Assembly: GCA_949297765.1 (NCBI GenBank)
Contig: CASFTV010000010.1
Location: forward strand, 1 to 64,000
Direction of reading: 5' to 3'
Length of the DNA: 64,000 nt
Origin: an uncultured bacterium
Lineage (GTDB): Bacteria; Verrucomicrobiota; Lentisphaeria; Victivallales; UBA1829
The notes under the pieces were generated by a model. That model ran no database searches, was not told the origin of the DNA, and worked only from the letters and a program-made list of their open reading frames with translations. A program made the position numbers and the translations under genes. Position 1 is the stretch's first letter. Each line of letters begins with the position of its first letter. Below are positions 17,259-24,642 of the stretch, in pieces.

Positions 17259-18749
17259 ATGCGGAAAAATCTGGAACGGCTTCCGGATACGGAGATCCTG
17301 CAGAACCGGGGATGCGGGATCGGTTATGTGCAGCGCCGGGGAAAAATCCGTTTCGATCAGGTACCGGCGGACACCTGGTTCCTGAAAGAGAATCTGTGCG
17401 ACAAAATCTCCATCGACATTGCCTGGTCGCAGCTGGAGCCGGAAGAGGGACATTTTCTCTGGGATCAGCCGGAATGGGAGGGCTGTTTCCGTTCCTGGAT
17501 CGACGCGGGATTCAAGATCCTGCTAAAAGTCCGCGGCATGGATACGCTCGGGACTTTCTATAATCAGGGGACTCCTCAATGGGTTTTCGACGCGGGCGCT
17601 CAGTATGTGGACGAGCCGATCGAATTCTACCGCAACTCCTGGCTTCTGAACGAGATTCCCGGCGACACGTCCATGCCGATCCGCTATCCGGTCTACTGGG
17701 ACCCCGTCTATATTGAGAAGGCCGGCAACCTGATCCGCGCCCTCGGCGAGCGCTACAACGGAAAACCCTGGGTGGAGAGCGTCGCGATCGCTCATACCGG
17801 ACGGTGGGGGGAAATGCACATTGCCGATCATTATCCGCGGGACGAATGGGATCGGAAAGGCTACACGATCCCCCGTTATCTGGAGGCGCACCGGACGCTG
17901 ATTGATCTCTATCGTGCCGCATTTCCCGATACGCCGCTCCAGCAGTCCGTCGGCGATCCGAGTTTCCAGGACCGTTTCATTGACGCAATGCCGAGTTTCG
18001 AATATCTCGCAAAACATCGGATCATGCTGAAATCCGGCGGTCTCGGCAAAGCGTGGCATCCCCCGTTCCAGTCTCCCTGGCTGGACGACGCCTGCGTGGA
18101 GATGTTCCGCCGTTTCTTCTATCGTTCCAAAGTCGTGTTTGAAAATCTCGTGCTGCCGGAGGCGCTGGAGTTCGCTCTCGAGCTCGGCATGAGCTACTGG
18201 CAGAGGGGAGGAGAGGCAAAAGGCCTCGGAGAACTCAACATCGCAAAGGAGATTCCCGTTCCGGAGAAAAAAATCTATTCCGGATACAAATTCACTCCCG
18301 AACAGTTCGATGCTCTCTCTCTGGACGAACAGATGGAACTCTGGCGGCATCTCGCCCGGAAGTGCGGTTACCGGATCGCTGCGGATTCTGTTGACTATTC
18401 CGTGGAGAAGGGGATTCTTCACACCGCCTTTCTCTGGACAAACCGCGGAGCAGCGCCCTGTTATGAACGCTTCCGTCTCCGCATCGCACTCTGCGATTCC
18501 CGGGGAAGGGCCATCTGGAGCGACGCCGCGGAGCCGTCCTGCGGATGCGGTGCCGAAATCTGGGATCGCGGAGCCTCGGTCCGGACCGGTCACTCCTGGC
18601 GTCTTCCTCCCTCTCTCCCCGAAGGCGACTACGCACTGATGTTCGCTCTGGAACTCTGTTCCTTTGCGGGGGAACGGATGGAACTGGCAAATCGGGGACG
18701 CTCGGAAAACGGATTTTATCCCGCCGGCATGGTCCGCGTTTCCGCCTGA
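17259..18749 (+). CDS. TIM-barrel glycosidase-like protein (DUF4832-like C-terminus)
   Basis: A 496-residue protein without signal peptide. The first 330 residues look like a clan GH-A barrel: WSQLEPEEGHFLWDQPEW (the W..lEp.eG..dw signature), KILLKVRGMD, then AIAHTGRWGEMHIADHYP with a Glu at the usual acid/base place. The last 120 residues (HTAFLWTNRGAAPCYERFRL, PSLPEGDYALMFALEL) look like the beta-sandwich of DUF4832-type proteins. Which glycan it cuts, or whether it is catalytic at all, cannot be read. The ATG follows AAGGAGGAAAAGAGACT. It is the only structural gene behind the LacI-controlled promoter, so sugar induction is likely. Confidence 0.6.
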   Translation: MRKNLERLPDTEILQNRGCGIGYVQRRGKIRFDQVPADTWFLKENLCDKISIDIAWSQLEPEEGHFLWDQPEWEGCFRSWIDAGFKILLKVRGMDTLGTFYNQGTPQWVFDAGAQYVDEPIEFYRNSWLLNEIPGDTSMPIRYPVYWDPVYIEKAGNLIRALGERYNGKPWVESVAIAHTGRWGEMHIADHYPRDEWDRKGYTIPRYLEAHRTLIDLYRAAFPDTPLQQSVGDPSFQDRFIDAMPSFEYLAKHRIMLKSGGLGKAWHPPFQSPWLDDACVEMFRRFFYRSKVVFENLVLPEALEFALELGMSYWQRGGEAKGLGELNIAKEIPVPEKKIYSGYKFTPEQFDALSLDEQMELWRHLARKCGYRIAADSVDYSVEKGILHTAFLWTNRGAAPCYERFRLRIALCDSRGRAIWSDAAEPSCGCGAEIWDRGASVRTGHSWRLPPSLPEGDYALMFALELCSFAGERMELANRGRSENGFYPAGMVRVSA

Positions 18750-18782
18750 CGGGCGGAAACGCTTCCGGCAAAACGGATCTCT

Positions 18783-18821
18783 TTCGTTCCGCTCAGACGG
18801 AGGGCGGAACGAAGGTTTTTT
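18783..18821 (+). terminator. rho-independent terminator after the gene at 17259
   Basis: TTCGTTCCGC (18783-18792) pairs with GCGGAACGAA (18804-18813) around an 11-nt loop, followed by GG and six T residues. It overlaps the last codons of the convergent gene at 18793. Confidence 0.7.
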
Positions 18822-19920
18822 CCCGCGGGACAATCTCCAGTTTCGCCCCTTTGGGCGAGAGCTGTTTTTGCGCCCAGCGTCTGAAATCGTTGATGGCGTA
18901 ATGGGTCAGGTGCGGCAGAACCTTCTGCCGGGCGCGGTCCTGATGCGCGGCGGAACAGCAGCAGACCGGAACCACATTCGTCACGGCGAAGACATCCCCC
19001 TCTTTCGCATCGGCAAGATGGCGGCGGACCCACTTCTTCAGTCCGTTGATGACGCCCGCCGACGCAAAACAGGGAATCCCCGGCACAACGGCCCCGTCCG
19101 GTGAGACGGCAAGCTGATTCGAATTCCAGTCGAAGGCGGACAGATCCAACACGTCGGTGTATTTTTTCTTTTTTCCGGCACTGCCCGGTTTCTTCCAGGC
19201 GAGGAGAAAGCAGATCCTGCGGTTCCGTCCGTCGGGGATCTCCATTTCCGGCTGCGGCTGGAAGCGGTAGAGCACTCCTTCCGCTTCGATTCCCTCTCCG
19301 GTCCGTGTCAGCGTGTAGCGCGACGAGGTGCAGGGCTGTGCTGCGCTGCTCCAGCGCCAGAAATCCTCGCCGACGGAGAGTTCAATGATTTTTCCTTCTA
19401 CCGTTTCGATCAGCAGAGAGGCGGGCGGTTCGGTTCCGTCGTACAGCACCGCTCCCGGAACGGCCGATGCGCTTTCCTTCCATTCCGGTTCAGGGAGCAG
19501 AACGCCGTCCGCAGGGACGGGAACCACGGCAAAGCGGCGGAACTCTCCTCTTATGGAAAATCCCCCCGAAACGATCTCCCGGACCCGGAACGAGGTCCGG
19601 ATCACAAAATCGGTTGTGACACTCAGCACTCCGTCCAGCAGACGGAATTTGCGGTTGATCGACGGTTCCGCTCCAAACGGAATCGTGCAGGCGGTCTCCA
19701 GACTCGATTCGCAGCCGTCCTCGGAAAGATGCAGTTTGCGGCGCCCGGGAAGCGCGGTTGATTCCTCCAGATCATCCAGTTTTGCTCCGTGCAGGACGAT
19801 CTCAAGGTTTTTCCCGGAACGGAATGTGAACATGCCGGGGGTGGGATGGTCGAACCGCAGTTCCCACCCGGTTCCGGCCGCACGGTATCCTCCTTCCCGC
19901 CAGGGGTCGATCGCGGACAT
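18793..19920 (-). CDS. conserved-looking hypothetical protein, coupled to nitroreductase
   Basis: A 375-residue protein without signal peptide or membrane helix; I do not recognise a family. The first 270 residues are beta-rich (YRAAGTGWELRFDHPTPGMF, LSVTTDFVIRTSFRVREIVSGG), which could be a large beta-sandwich of the kind that binds sugars. The tail is helical with two cysteine clusters (IPCFASAG, VVPVCCCSAAHQD). The start at 19920 overlaps the nitroreductase stop by one base (TGATG), which implies translational coupling. The frame stays open further upstream but only in a shadow of the nitroreductase, so the coupled ATG is preferred. Confidence 0.6.
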   Translation of the reverse strand: MSAIDPWREGGYRAAGTGWELRFDHPTPGMFTFRSGKNLEIVLHGAKLDDLEESTALPGRRKLHLSEDGCESSLETACTIPFGAEPSINRKFRLLDGVLSVTTDFVIRTSFRVREIVSGGFSIRGEFRRFAVVPVPADGVLLPEPEWKESASAVPGAVLYDGTEPPASLLIETVEGKIIELSVGEDFWRWSSAAQPCTSSRYTLTRTGEGIEAEGVLYRFQPQPEMEIPDGRNRRICFLLAWKKPGSAGKKKKYTDVLDLSAFDWNSNQLAVSPDGAVVPGIPCFASAGVINGLKKWVRRHLADAKEGDVFAVTNVVPVCCCSAAHQDRARQKVLPHLTHYAINDFRRWAQKQLSPKGAKLEIVPREKTFVPPSV

Positions 19921-20426
19921 CAGATCACCTCGAAAATATCCGAGACGGCTTTGCGGCTCTGGGACGGAAGAGCGGTATCCTTCGCGTATCCGACCGGAGT
20001 CAGCGCCACCGAGTGTTCCCCCGCCGGAAGATTCAGCGCCGCATCGGCGGCCGCCCGGTCGAATGCGCAGATCCAGCAGGTCCCGAGACCTTCTTCGGTC
20101 GCGGCAAGAATCAGATGTTCCATCGCGATTGCGCAGTCCACGTCGATGATCGAATCTCCTTCCAGACGTTTCCATGCGGCGGAGGCGTTTCCGACCATCA
20201 CGGCGATCGCGGGCGCTTCCGCAAGCCACGCGGCCTTGTAGGACTTGCACAGCGCTTCTCGTTTCGCCGGATCGGTCACAAACAGCACGCGGAACGGCTG
20301 GCGGTTGCAGGCGGTCGGCGCCAGATTCACCGCTTCGGCAATCCGTTCCACAATATGGGACGGCACCGGAGTCGGACGATACGAACGGATGCTTCTTCTC
20401 AGACGGATCACATCATAAAATTCCAT
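19920..20426 (-). CDS. nitroreductase-family flavoprotein
   Basis: A 168-residue FMN-dependent oxidoreductase of the short nitroreductase type. MEFYDVIRLRRSIRSYRPTP carries the FMN-phosphate-binding RRSIRSY motif. NLAPTACNRQPFRVLFVTD is the second flavin site, and HLILAATEEGLGTCWICAF is the family's dimer and flavin helix. Such proteins reduce nitro compounds, quinones or flavins with NAD(P)H; the natural substrate is not visible. It is followed with a one-base overlap by an unknown protein, so the two may act together. It has its own promoter at 20510-20537. Confidence 0.88.
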   Translation of the reverse strand: MEFYDVIRLRRSIRSYRPTPVPSHIVERIAEAVNLAPTACNRQPFRVLFVTDPAKREALCKSYKAAWLAEAPAIAVMVGNASAAWKRLEGDSIIDVDCAIAMEHLILAATEEGLGTCWICAFDRAAADAALNLPAGEHSVALTPVGYAKDTALPSQSRKAVSDIFEVI

Positions 20427-20509
20427 GGCGGGATTCTCCTTGCTGATTCATTGAAAATGGAATTCCCGGACGGAAAACCGTTCCCGGTACCGTCCGGAAC
20501 AACATCGCT

Positions 20510-20537
20510 AATATAGTCTTCGATGCGTTTTTTTCAA
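20510..20537 (-). promoter_or_regulatory. promoter of the nitroreductase pair
   Basis: On the minus strand TTGAAA (20537-20532), 16 bp and TATATT (20515-20510). This has the same hexamers and spacing as the larC promoter at 22927-22954. Confidence 0.6.
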
Positions 20538-20583
20538 GCGCGGAACGCCGGCAGCATCCCGGCGGCTCCGGCGGAATTCGGTC

Positions 20584-21837
20584 TCATGAAGGCCCGAGTT
20601 TTTTCAGCTCGGCGGCAACCCGTTTCAGGCGGGTCGGGATGTCGATTTTCTGCGGACACTTCTTCAGGCAGGCTTCGCAATTGACGCAGGCGTCCGGACC
20701 GCCGTCTTCGGGAAGCGCGGCAATGGTTTTCCGGAATGCTGCGCCGTCCCCGCTGATCTTGTACTGGTTGTAGGCGGCGAAGACCCTGGGAATTTCCACG
20801 CCCGCCGGACAGGGAATGCAGTATTCGCAGACCGTGCAGGGTACGGAATCGGTTTGCCGGTAGGCGGCCAGTGCCGAGTTCAGAGTCATCCGTTCGTTTT
20901 CGGTCAGCGGATGGAACGGACTCATGGTGCGCAGGTTGTCCTCCATGTGTTCCGGAAGACTCATTCCGCTCAGCACGCAGAGCACGTTCGGAAGCGAGGC
21001 CGCATAGCGCAAGCCCCACGACGCCGGACTCGCCTTCGGATTCGCCGTCTTCAGAATCTTGACCGCCGCCGGATTGAGCGCGGCCAGCGTGCCGCCTCGC
21101 AGAGGCTCCATCACCAGAACCGGAATCCCGAGCTTCGTGACGATTTCATACTGTTCGCGGGACCGGTAGTCGTACCAGTCGAGATAGTTGATCTGAAGGA
21201 GCACGAAATCCCACGGCTTCGCCCCGGCGATGATCTTCAGCTGCTCCGGAGAGTCGTGGAAGGAGAACCCGATTTTCCGGATCCTGCCCGCATCGCGCAT
21301 GCGCTGGGCAAATTCGAACAGACGGAATTTCTCCACCGCTTTCCACCGGGCGGCTCCCAGCGCGTGCAGAAGATAGAAATCAAAATATTCCGTCCGGCAT
21401 TTGCGGAGCTGTTCATTGAAAATCCGTTCCGCATCCTCCGGTTTTTTGACCAGCCATACGGGAAGTTTGCTCGCAAGAAGATAGGAGTCGCGCGGATATT
21501 TCTTCAGCGCATTGCCGACAAAGGTTTCGCTTTCTCCCCCGTGATACGGCCATGCCGTGTCAAAATAATTGGCGCCGGCGGCCATCGCCATATCAACCAT
21601 CTTCTGAGCGGTCCGGGTGTCGATTTTCCCGTTGCTGCGCGGAAGGCGCATCATGCCGAACCCGAGGACGGGAAGGGTCAGATCCGTTTTCTTGTACTGT
21701 CGCCGGGTGACTTTCTGCGAACCGTTTTTCCCCGCGGACGGAGTCCCCGCCGGAGCTCCGGTCTGCGCCGCAAGACGGGCGGCCCCTCCCAGTGCGGTGA
21801 GCGCAAGAGCGCTTTTCAGAAAATCGCGTCTGTTCAT
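20584..21837 (-). CDS. Tat-exported aldo/keto reductase with C-terminal 4Fe-4S cluster sites
   Basis: A 417-residue protein. MNRRDFLKSALALTALGG is a twin-arginine signal, so it is predicted to be exported folded. Residues about 50-310 form an aldo/keto reductase barrel (VLGFGMMRLP, GANYFDTAWPYHGGESETFVG with catalytic Asp and Tyr, DFYLLHALG). Residues about 340-405 carry two ferredoxin-like cysteine groups, CTVCEYCIPCPAG and CVNCEACLKKCPQ, which fit 4Fe-4S binding. This ferredoxin-fused subclass is common in anaerobes; its substrates are mostly unknown. It lies 108 bp after larC. Export of a protein that may need NAD(P)H is odd, unless the iron-sulphur clusters feed electrons. Confidence 0.88.
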   Translation of the reverse strand: MNRRDFLKSALALTALGGAARLAAQTGAPAGTPSAGKNGSQKVTRRQYKKTDLTLPVLGFGMMRLPRSNGKIDTRTAQKMVDMAMAAGANYFDTAWPYHGGESETFVGNALKKYPRDSYLLASKLPVWLVKKPEDAERIFNEQLRKCRTEYFDFYLLHALGAARWKAVEKFRLFEFAQRMRDAGRIRKIGFSFHDSPEQLKIIAGAKPWDFVLLQINYLDWYDYRSREQYEIVTKLGIPVLVMEPLRGGTLAALNPAAVKILKTANPKASPASWGLRYAASLPNVLCVLSGMSLPEHMEDNLRTMSPFHPLTENERMTLNSALAAYRQTDSVPCTVCEYCIPCPAGVEIPRVFAAYNQYKISGDGAAFRKTIAALPEDGGPDACVNCEACLKKCPQKIDIPTRLKRVAAELKKLGPS

Positions 21838-21945
21838 AAGTTCCTCCTTCGGAATGAGCGGCTGTGCCTGCGCCGCTTTCGCTATACAGTAAACGGCGGT
21901 TCCGGAAATTGCAAGTCCTTCCGCCGGTGAATGGTTCTCTTTCTC

Positions 21946-22806
21946 TCAGCCCTTCGGCTCCGTTTCCCGAAGAATCATCGCGCGCAGCAGATTCGGTCGG
22001 CCGAAATCCCGTTTCCCGAGTCCGATTCCGACTTTCTCCACAAGAAAACTTCCCGGCAGCGTATCCCGCGTGCGGAGAGCGGCGGCAATCGCAATTCCGG
22101 TCGGCGTGACCAGTTCTCCCTTCACTTCGGACGGACGCAGCGGAATCCGGTACGCCTGCGCAATGTTCAACACCGCCGGAACCGGAACCGGAAGTTCTCC
22201 GTGCTGACACCGGACGACTCCCGTCCCTTCCGTCAATCCGGTCACAATGCACTCCGAAATCTCCAGATCGTCCGCAAGGACCGCCGCCGCCGCGATGTCC
22301 GCAATCGAATCCACGGCACCCACTTCGTGAAAATGGACCTCGTCAATCCCGCAGCCGTGCGCTTTCGCTTCCGCCTCCGCGACAATCCGGAAAATTTTAT
22401 GCGCCAGTTCTCTGGCTCTGTCCGTCATCTCGCCGCGGTCAAGAACTTTGTACACATCCGCAAGGTTCCGATGTTCGTGCGGCTCATGATGTCCGTGCGG
22501 CTCATGATGCTCGTGATGTCCGGGATGGGCGTGAGGTTCCGGATGCCCGGGATGCTCATGAGGTGCATGAGGTTCGTGATGCCCGGGATGGTCGTGATGG
22601 TCCGGTTCGTTGATGACAACGTCGAAATCACAGCCCTCCAGACCGTAGGATTTTTTCCGCGAAATGCGGTATTGCACTCCTTCCAGATTCAGACTGGCCA
22701 GGACTGCATGGAGTTTGTTCCGGTCCGCGCCGAGATCCAGCAGTGCCGCGACGGTCATGTCGCCGCTGATTCCTCCGGCTCCTTCCAGATACAGCAGTTT
22801 GCTCAT
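21946..22806 (-). CDS. larC: LarC-like nickel insertion protein, N-terminal part only, with His-rich segment
   Basis: A 286-residue protein starting at ATG 22806. MSKLLYLEGAGGISGDM is the LarC signature, and HFHEVGAVDSIADI and PVPVPAVLNIAQ, TPTGIAIAAAL follow in family order. LarC uses CTP to insert nickel into the pincer cofactor of lactate racemase (LarA). Between residues 70 and 112 lies a nickel-store-like stretch with 20 histidines in 43 residues. The protein ends just after GKRDFGRPNLLRAMIL, where full-length LarC (about 400 residues) continues with a second domain. In lactobacilli the two halves are joined by a programmed frameshift. Here only 108 bp separate the stop from the next gene, so no LarC2 can follow. 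No larA, larB or larE is adjacent. Confidence 0.9.
   Translation of the reverse strand: MSKLLYLEGAGGISGDMTVAALLDLGADRNKLHAVLASLNLEGVQYRISRKKSYGLEGCDFDVVINEPDHHDHPGHHEPHAPHEHPGHPEPHAHPGHHEHHEPHGHHEPHEHRNLADVYKVLDRGEMTDRARELAHKIFRIVAEAEAKAHGCGIDEVHFHEVGAVDSIADIAAAAVLADDLEISECIVTGLTEGTGVVRCQHGELPVPVPAVLNIAQAYRIPLRPSEVKGELVTPTGIAIAAALRTRDTLPGSFLVEKVGIGLGKRDFGRPNLLRAMILRETEPKG
22471..22599 (-). repeat. degenerate repeat encoding the His-rich segment of larC
   Basis: Imperfect repeats of His-Glu-Pro-His and His-Pro-Gly-His codons (forward strand CTCATGATG, CTCGTGATG and similar) encode residues 70-112. It is low-complexity coding DNA and could vary in length between strains. Confidence 0.75.
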
Positions 22807-22926
22807 GCGATGTTCTCCCTGATTGCCGGTCTCTCTCCGGAGAGGCTCCGAAGTCGTCCGGGCGATGATGTCATGCACGGTTCCCCCGGAAATTTCCTTC
22901 TCCGTGACCGGAAAACCGTTTCCCTA

Positions 22927-22954
22927 AATATAAGACATGGTTTCTTTTTTTCAA
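22927..22954 (-). promoter_or_regulatory. promoter of larC
   Basis: On the minus strand TTGAAA (22954-22949), 16 bp and TATATT (22932-22927), about 120 nt before the ATG. Confidence 0.55.
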
Positions 22955-22979
22955 GGCAGGCGAAAAGTGGTTTTTTATG

Positions 22980-23016
22980 AAAAAAAAGGACAATGCGTTC
23001 TGAATTCGCATTGTCC
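22980..23016 (-). terminator. rho-independent terminator of the GT2 gene
   Basis: GGACAATGCG and CGCATTGTCC form a 10-bp perfect stem with a 9-nt loop (22988-23016). In the minus direction eight T residues follow. Confidence 0.85.
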
Positions 23017-23043
23017 CGGATGATGTTTGAACGTTCCCGCGGA

Positions 23044-24432
23044 TTATGCTGCGCGGTCGCGGATCGCCGCCACGGAAATCGACTGTGTGACCGTCAGGAT
23101 GGACGGCTTCTTCGCCGCCACGCCGCGGGTCATCCATTTGGAGTTCTGCACCGTGAAGAGCGAGTAGACGCAGATCCAGCTCAGGCACGGAATGCTGTAC
23201 AGTCCGTAGATGAACGACCAGACCGATTCGCTGCGGCTGTACCGCATCGCATAGATCACGGCCGGCACCGTCGACCAGACCATCGTTCCGACCACCGTGT
23301 AGTAGAGGAACGAAAGCGGACTCATCACAAATCCGCAGATTCCCATCGGCAGAAACACGAGCGGAAGCAGAATCGCAATGCTCTGGACTACCAGATTGAG
23401 CTGGAGACCGAGAAGATCGAAGTTGAACGGCTCAAAACGGCGGAAGAACACGCCGAGCATAATCAGATTTTCCCGGATGTCGCTGCGGGTCCAGCGGATC
23501 AGCATTTTGCAGAGCGTTCTGTAGTTGGTCGGCATCTTGGTGAAGGCGATCGCATTGTGCTGGAATTCCACGCGCCAGTTTTCCCGGAGCAGCATGCTGG
23601 TGATGGCGCGGTCTTCGCCGATGCCGGAGGGCCGTCCGAGGAAGGTCTGGTTGACCCACTCCTCCATCAGAGGACGGACCGCCGAAAGACGGTAGGCGCT
23701 CAGCGCTCCCGGAGTGCAGAGAACCGATCCGATCAGGCTCTGCGCACAACGGACAAATTCAAATCCGAATGCAAACGCCACATCCAGCATCTTCGGAATG
23801 AATCCTTCATGAAGATTGGAAACCCGGATGTTGCCGGCAACCGCTCCGACGGTCGGTTTGGCGAACGGGGCCGTGATTTTCCGGAGTGCGTCGGTGGTGA
23901 TTGCGGAATCGCTGTCGATCGTCACGACAATGTCGCCCGTCGCAATCTTGATTCCTTCATAGAGCGCCCGGCGTTTGCCGCCGTTGCGCAGCAGATTCTT
24001 TGTGACAATCCGGCCGGGAAATTCCTGCGCGGCCTTGCAGATCCAGTCCCAGGTGTCGTCCTTGGAGCCGTCGTTGACCGCGATCACTTCCAGCTTCTCC
24101 GCGGGATAATCGCTTTCCAGAACGCTCCGCAGGGTGGTCGCCACATATTCCCCCTCATTGTAGGCCGGAACGATCACCGTGCATTTCGGAAGTTCGGAAT
24201 CCTTCAGAAGTTCCGCCTCCTTGTAAAAATAGGCAAGAACGGCCTGAAGAAGAAAATAGCCCAGCGTGATTCCCGCCGTAATCAGCCCGAACATCAGAAG
24301 AACAAAGCTGAAGCCGTTGACCACAAAATTGCTCAGATTCATCGTCGCAAGCATGTGAAATGCTCCGACAAAGGAGAGTACAGCGAGGACCCAGGTCCCG
24401 GTTTTCAAAAATTTTAGAGCTTGAAATTTCAT
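23044..24432 (-). CDS. membrane glycosyltransferase family 2 (hyaluronan/chitin-synthase-like)
   Basis: A 462-residue processive-type beta-glycosyltransferase. Two N-terminal membrane helices (residues about 10-70) precede a cytoplasmic GT2 domain, CTVIVPAYNEGEYVATTLRS, with motifs VNDGSKDD (D1), TIDSDSAI (D2 DxD), GIGEDRAI (catalytic GED) and IRWTRSDIRE (equivalent to QxxRW). At the last, the usual Gln is Met (MLIRW). Three or four C-terminal helices (VVQSIAILLPLVFLP onwards) would form the polymer channel. Likely product: a cell-surface polysaccharide such as hyaluronan, chitin oligosaccharide or poly-GlcNAc, not decidable by eye. The start at 24432 is chosen because upstream codons are basic and lack a ribosome site. 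No other polysaccharide genes are adjacent. Confidence 0.88.
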   Translation of the reverse strand: MKFQALKFLKTGTWVLAVLSFVGAFHMLATMNLSNFVVNGFSFVLLMFGLITAGITLGYFLLQAVLAYFYKEAELLKDSELPKCTVIVPAYNEGEYVATTLRSVLESDYPAEKLEVIAVNDGSKDDTWDWICKAAQEFPGRIVTKNLLRNGGKRRALYEGIKIATGDIVVTIDSDSAITTDALRKITAPFAKPTVGAVAGNIRVSNLHEGFIPKMLDVAFAFGFEFVRCAQSLIGSVLCTPGALSAYRLSAVRPLMEEWVNQTFLGRPSGIGEDRAITSMLLRENWRVEFQHNAIAFTKMPTNYRTLCKMLIRWTRSDIRENLIMLGVFFRRFEPFNFDLLGLQLNLVVQSIAILLPLVFLPMGICGFVMSPLSFLYYTVVGTMVWSTVPAVIYAMRYSRSESVWSFIYGLYSIPCLSWICVYSLFTVQNSKWMTRGVAAKKPSILTVTQSISVAAIRDRAA

Positions 24433-24576
24433 GTGGAATCCCTTTCTTTTTTCTTTTTTTTCCGTTTGCCTTATAGTATAGACCATAAAGATAGCAGGAG
24501 TATGACAGAAAGATTACAGATCGGCAATCTTCGATTTTTTTTGTTTTTTCCGTTTGAAGAATCTTGTTTTTCCAAC

Positions 24577-24615
24577 AAAAAAAGACCCCCTCCGGACAGA
24601 AGGTCGGGAGGGGGG
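24577..24615 (-). terminator. rho-independent terminator of the rhamnosidase gene
   Basis: CCCCCTCC (24586-24593) pairs with GGAGGGGG (24607-24614). In the minus direction the stem is followed by TC and seven T residues. The rest of the 24433-24642 gap is AT-rich leader of the GT2 gene with no gene seen. Confidence 0.75.
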
Positions 24616-24642
24616 ACGGCTGGCTTCCGGAAAATGGATGGA

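Noticed and set aside
18793-20250. Extension of the unknown protein into the nitroreductase
   Set aside because: The first 110 codons of that frame overlap the nitroreductase and read as arginine-rich shadow; the TGATG overlap gives a better start.
22471-22599. Possible CRISPR or satellite array
   Set aside because: The repeats are imperfect, in frame, and encode the histidine-rich part of LarC; there are no spacers of regular length.
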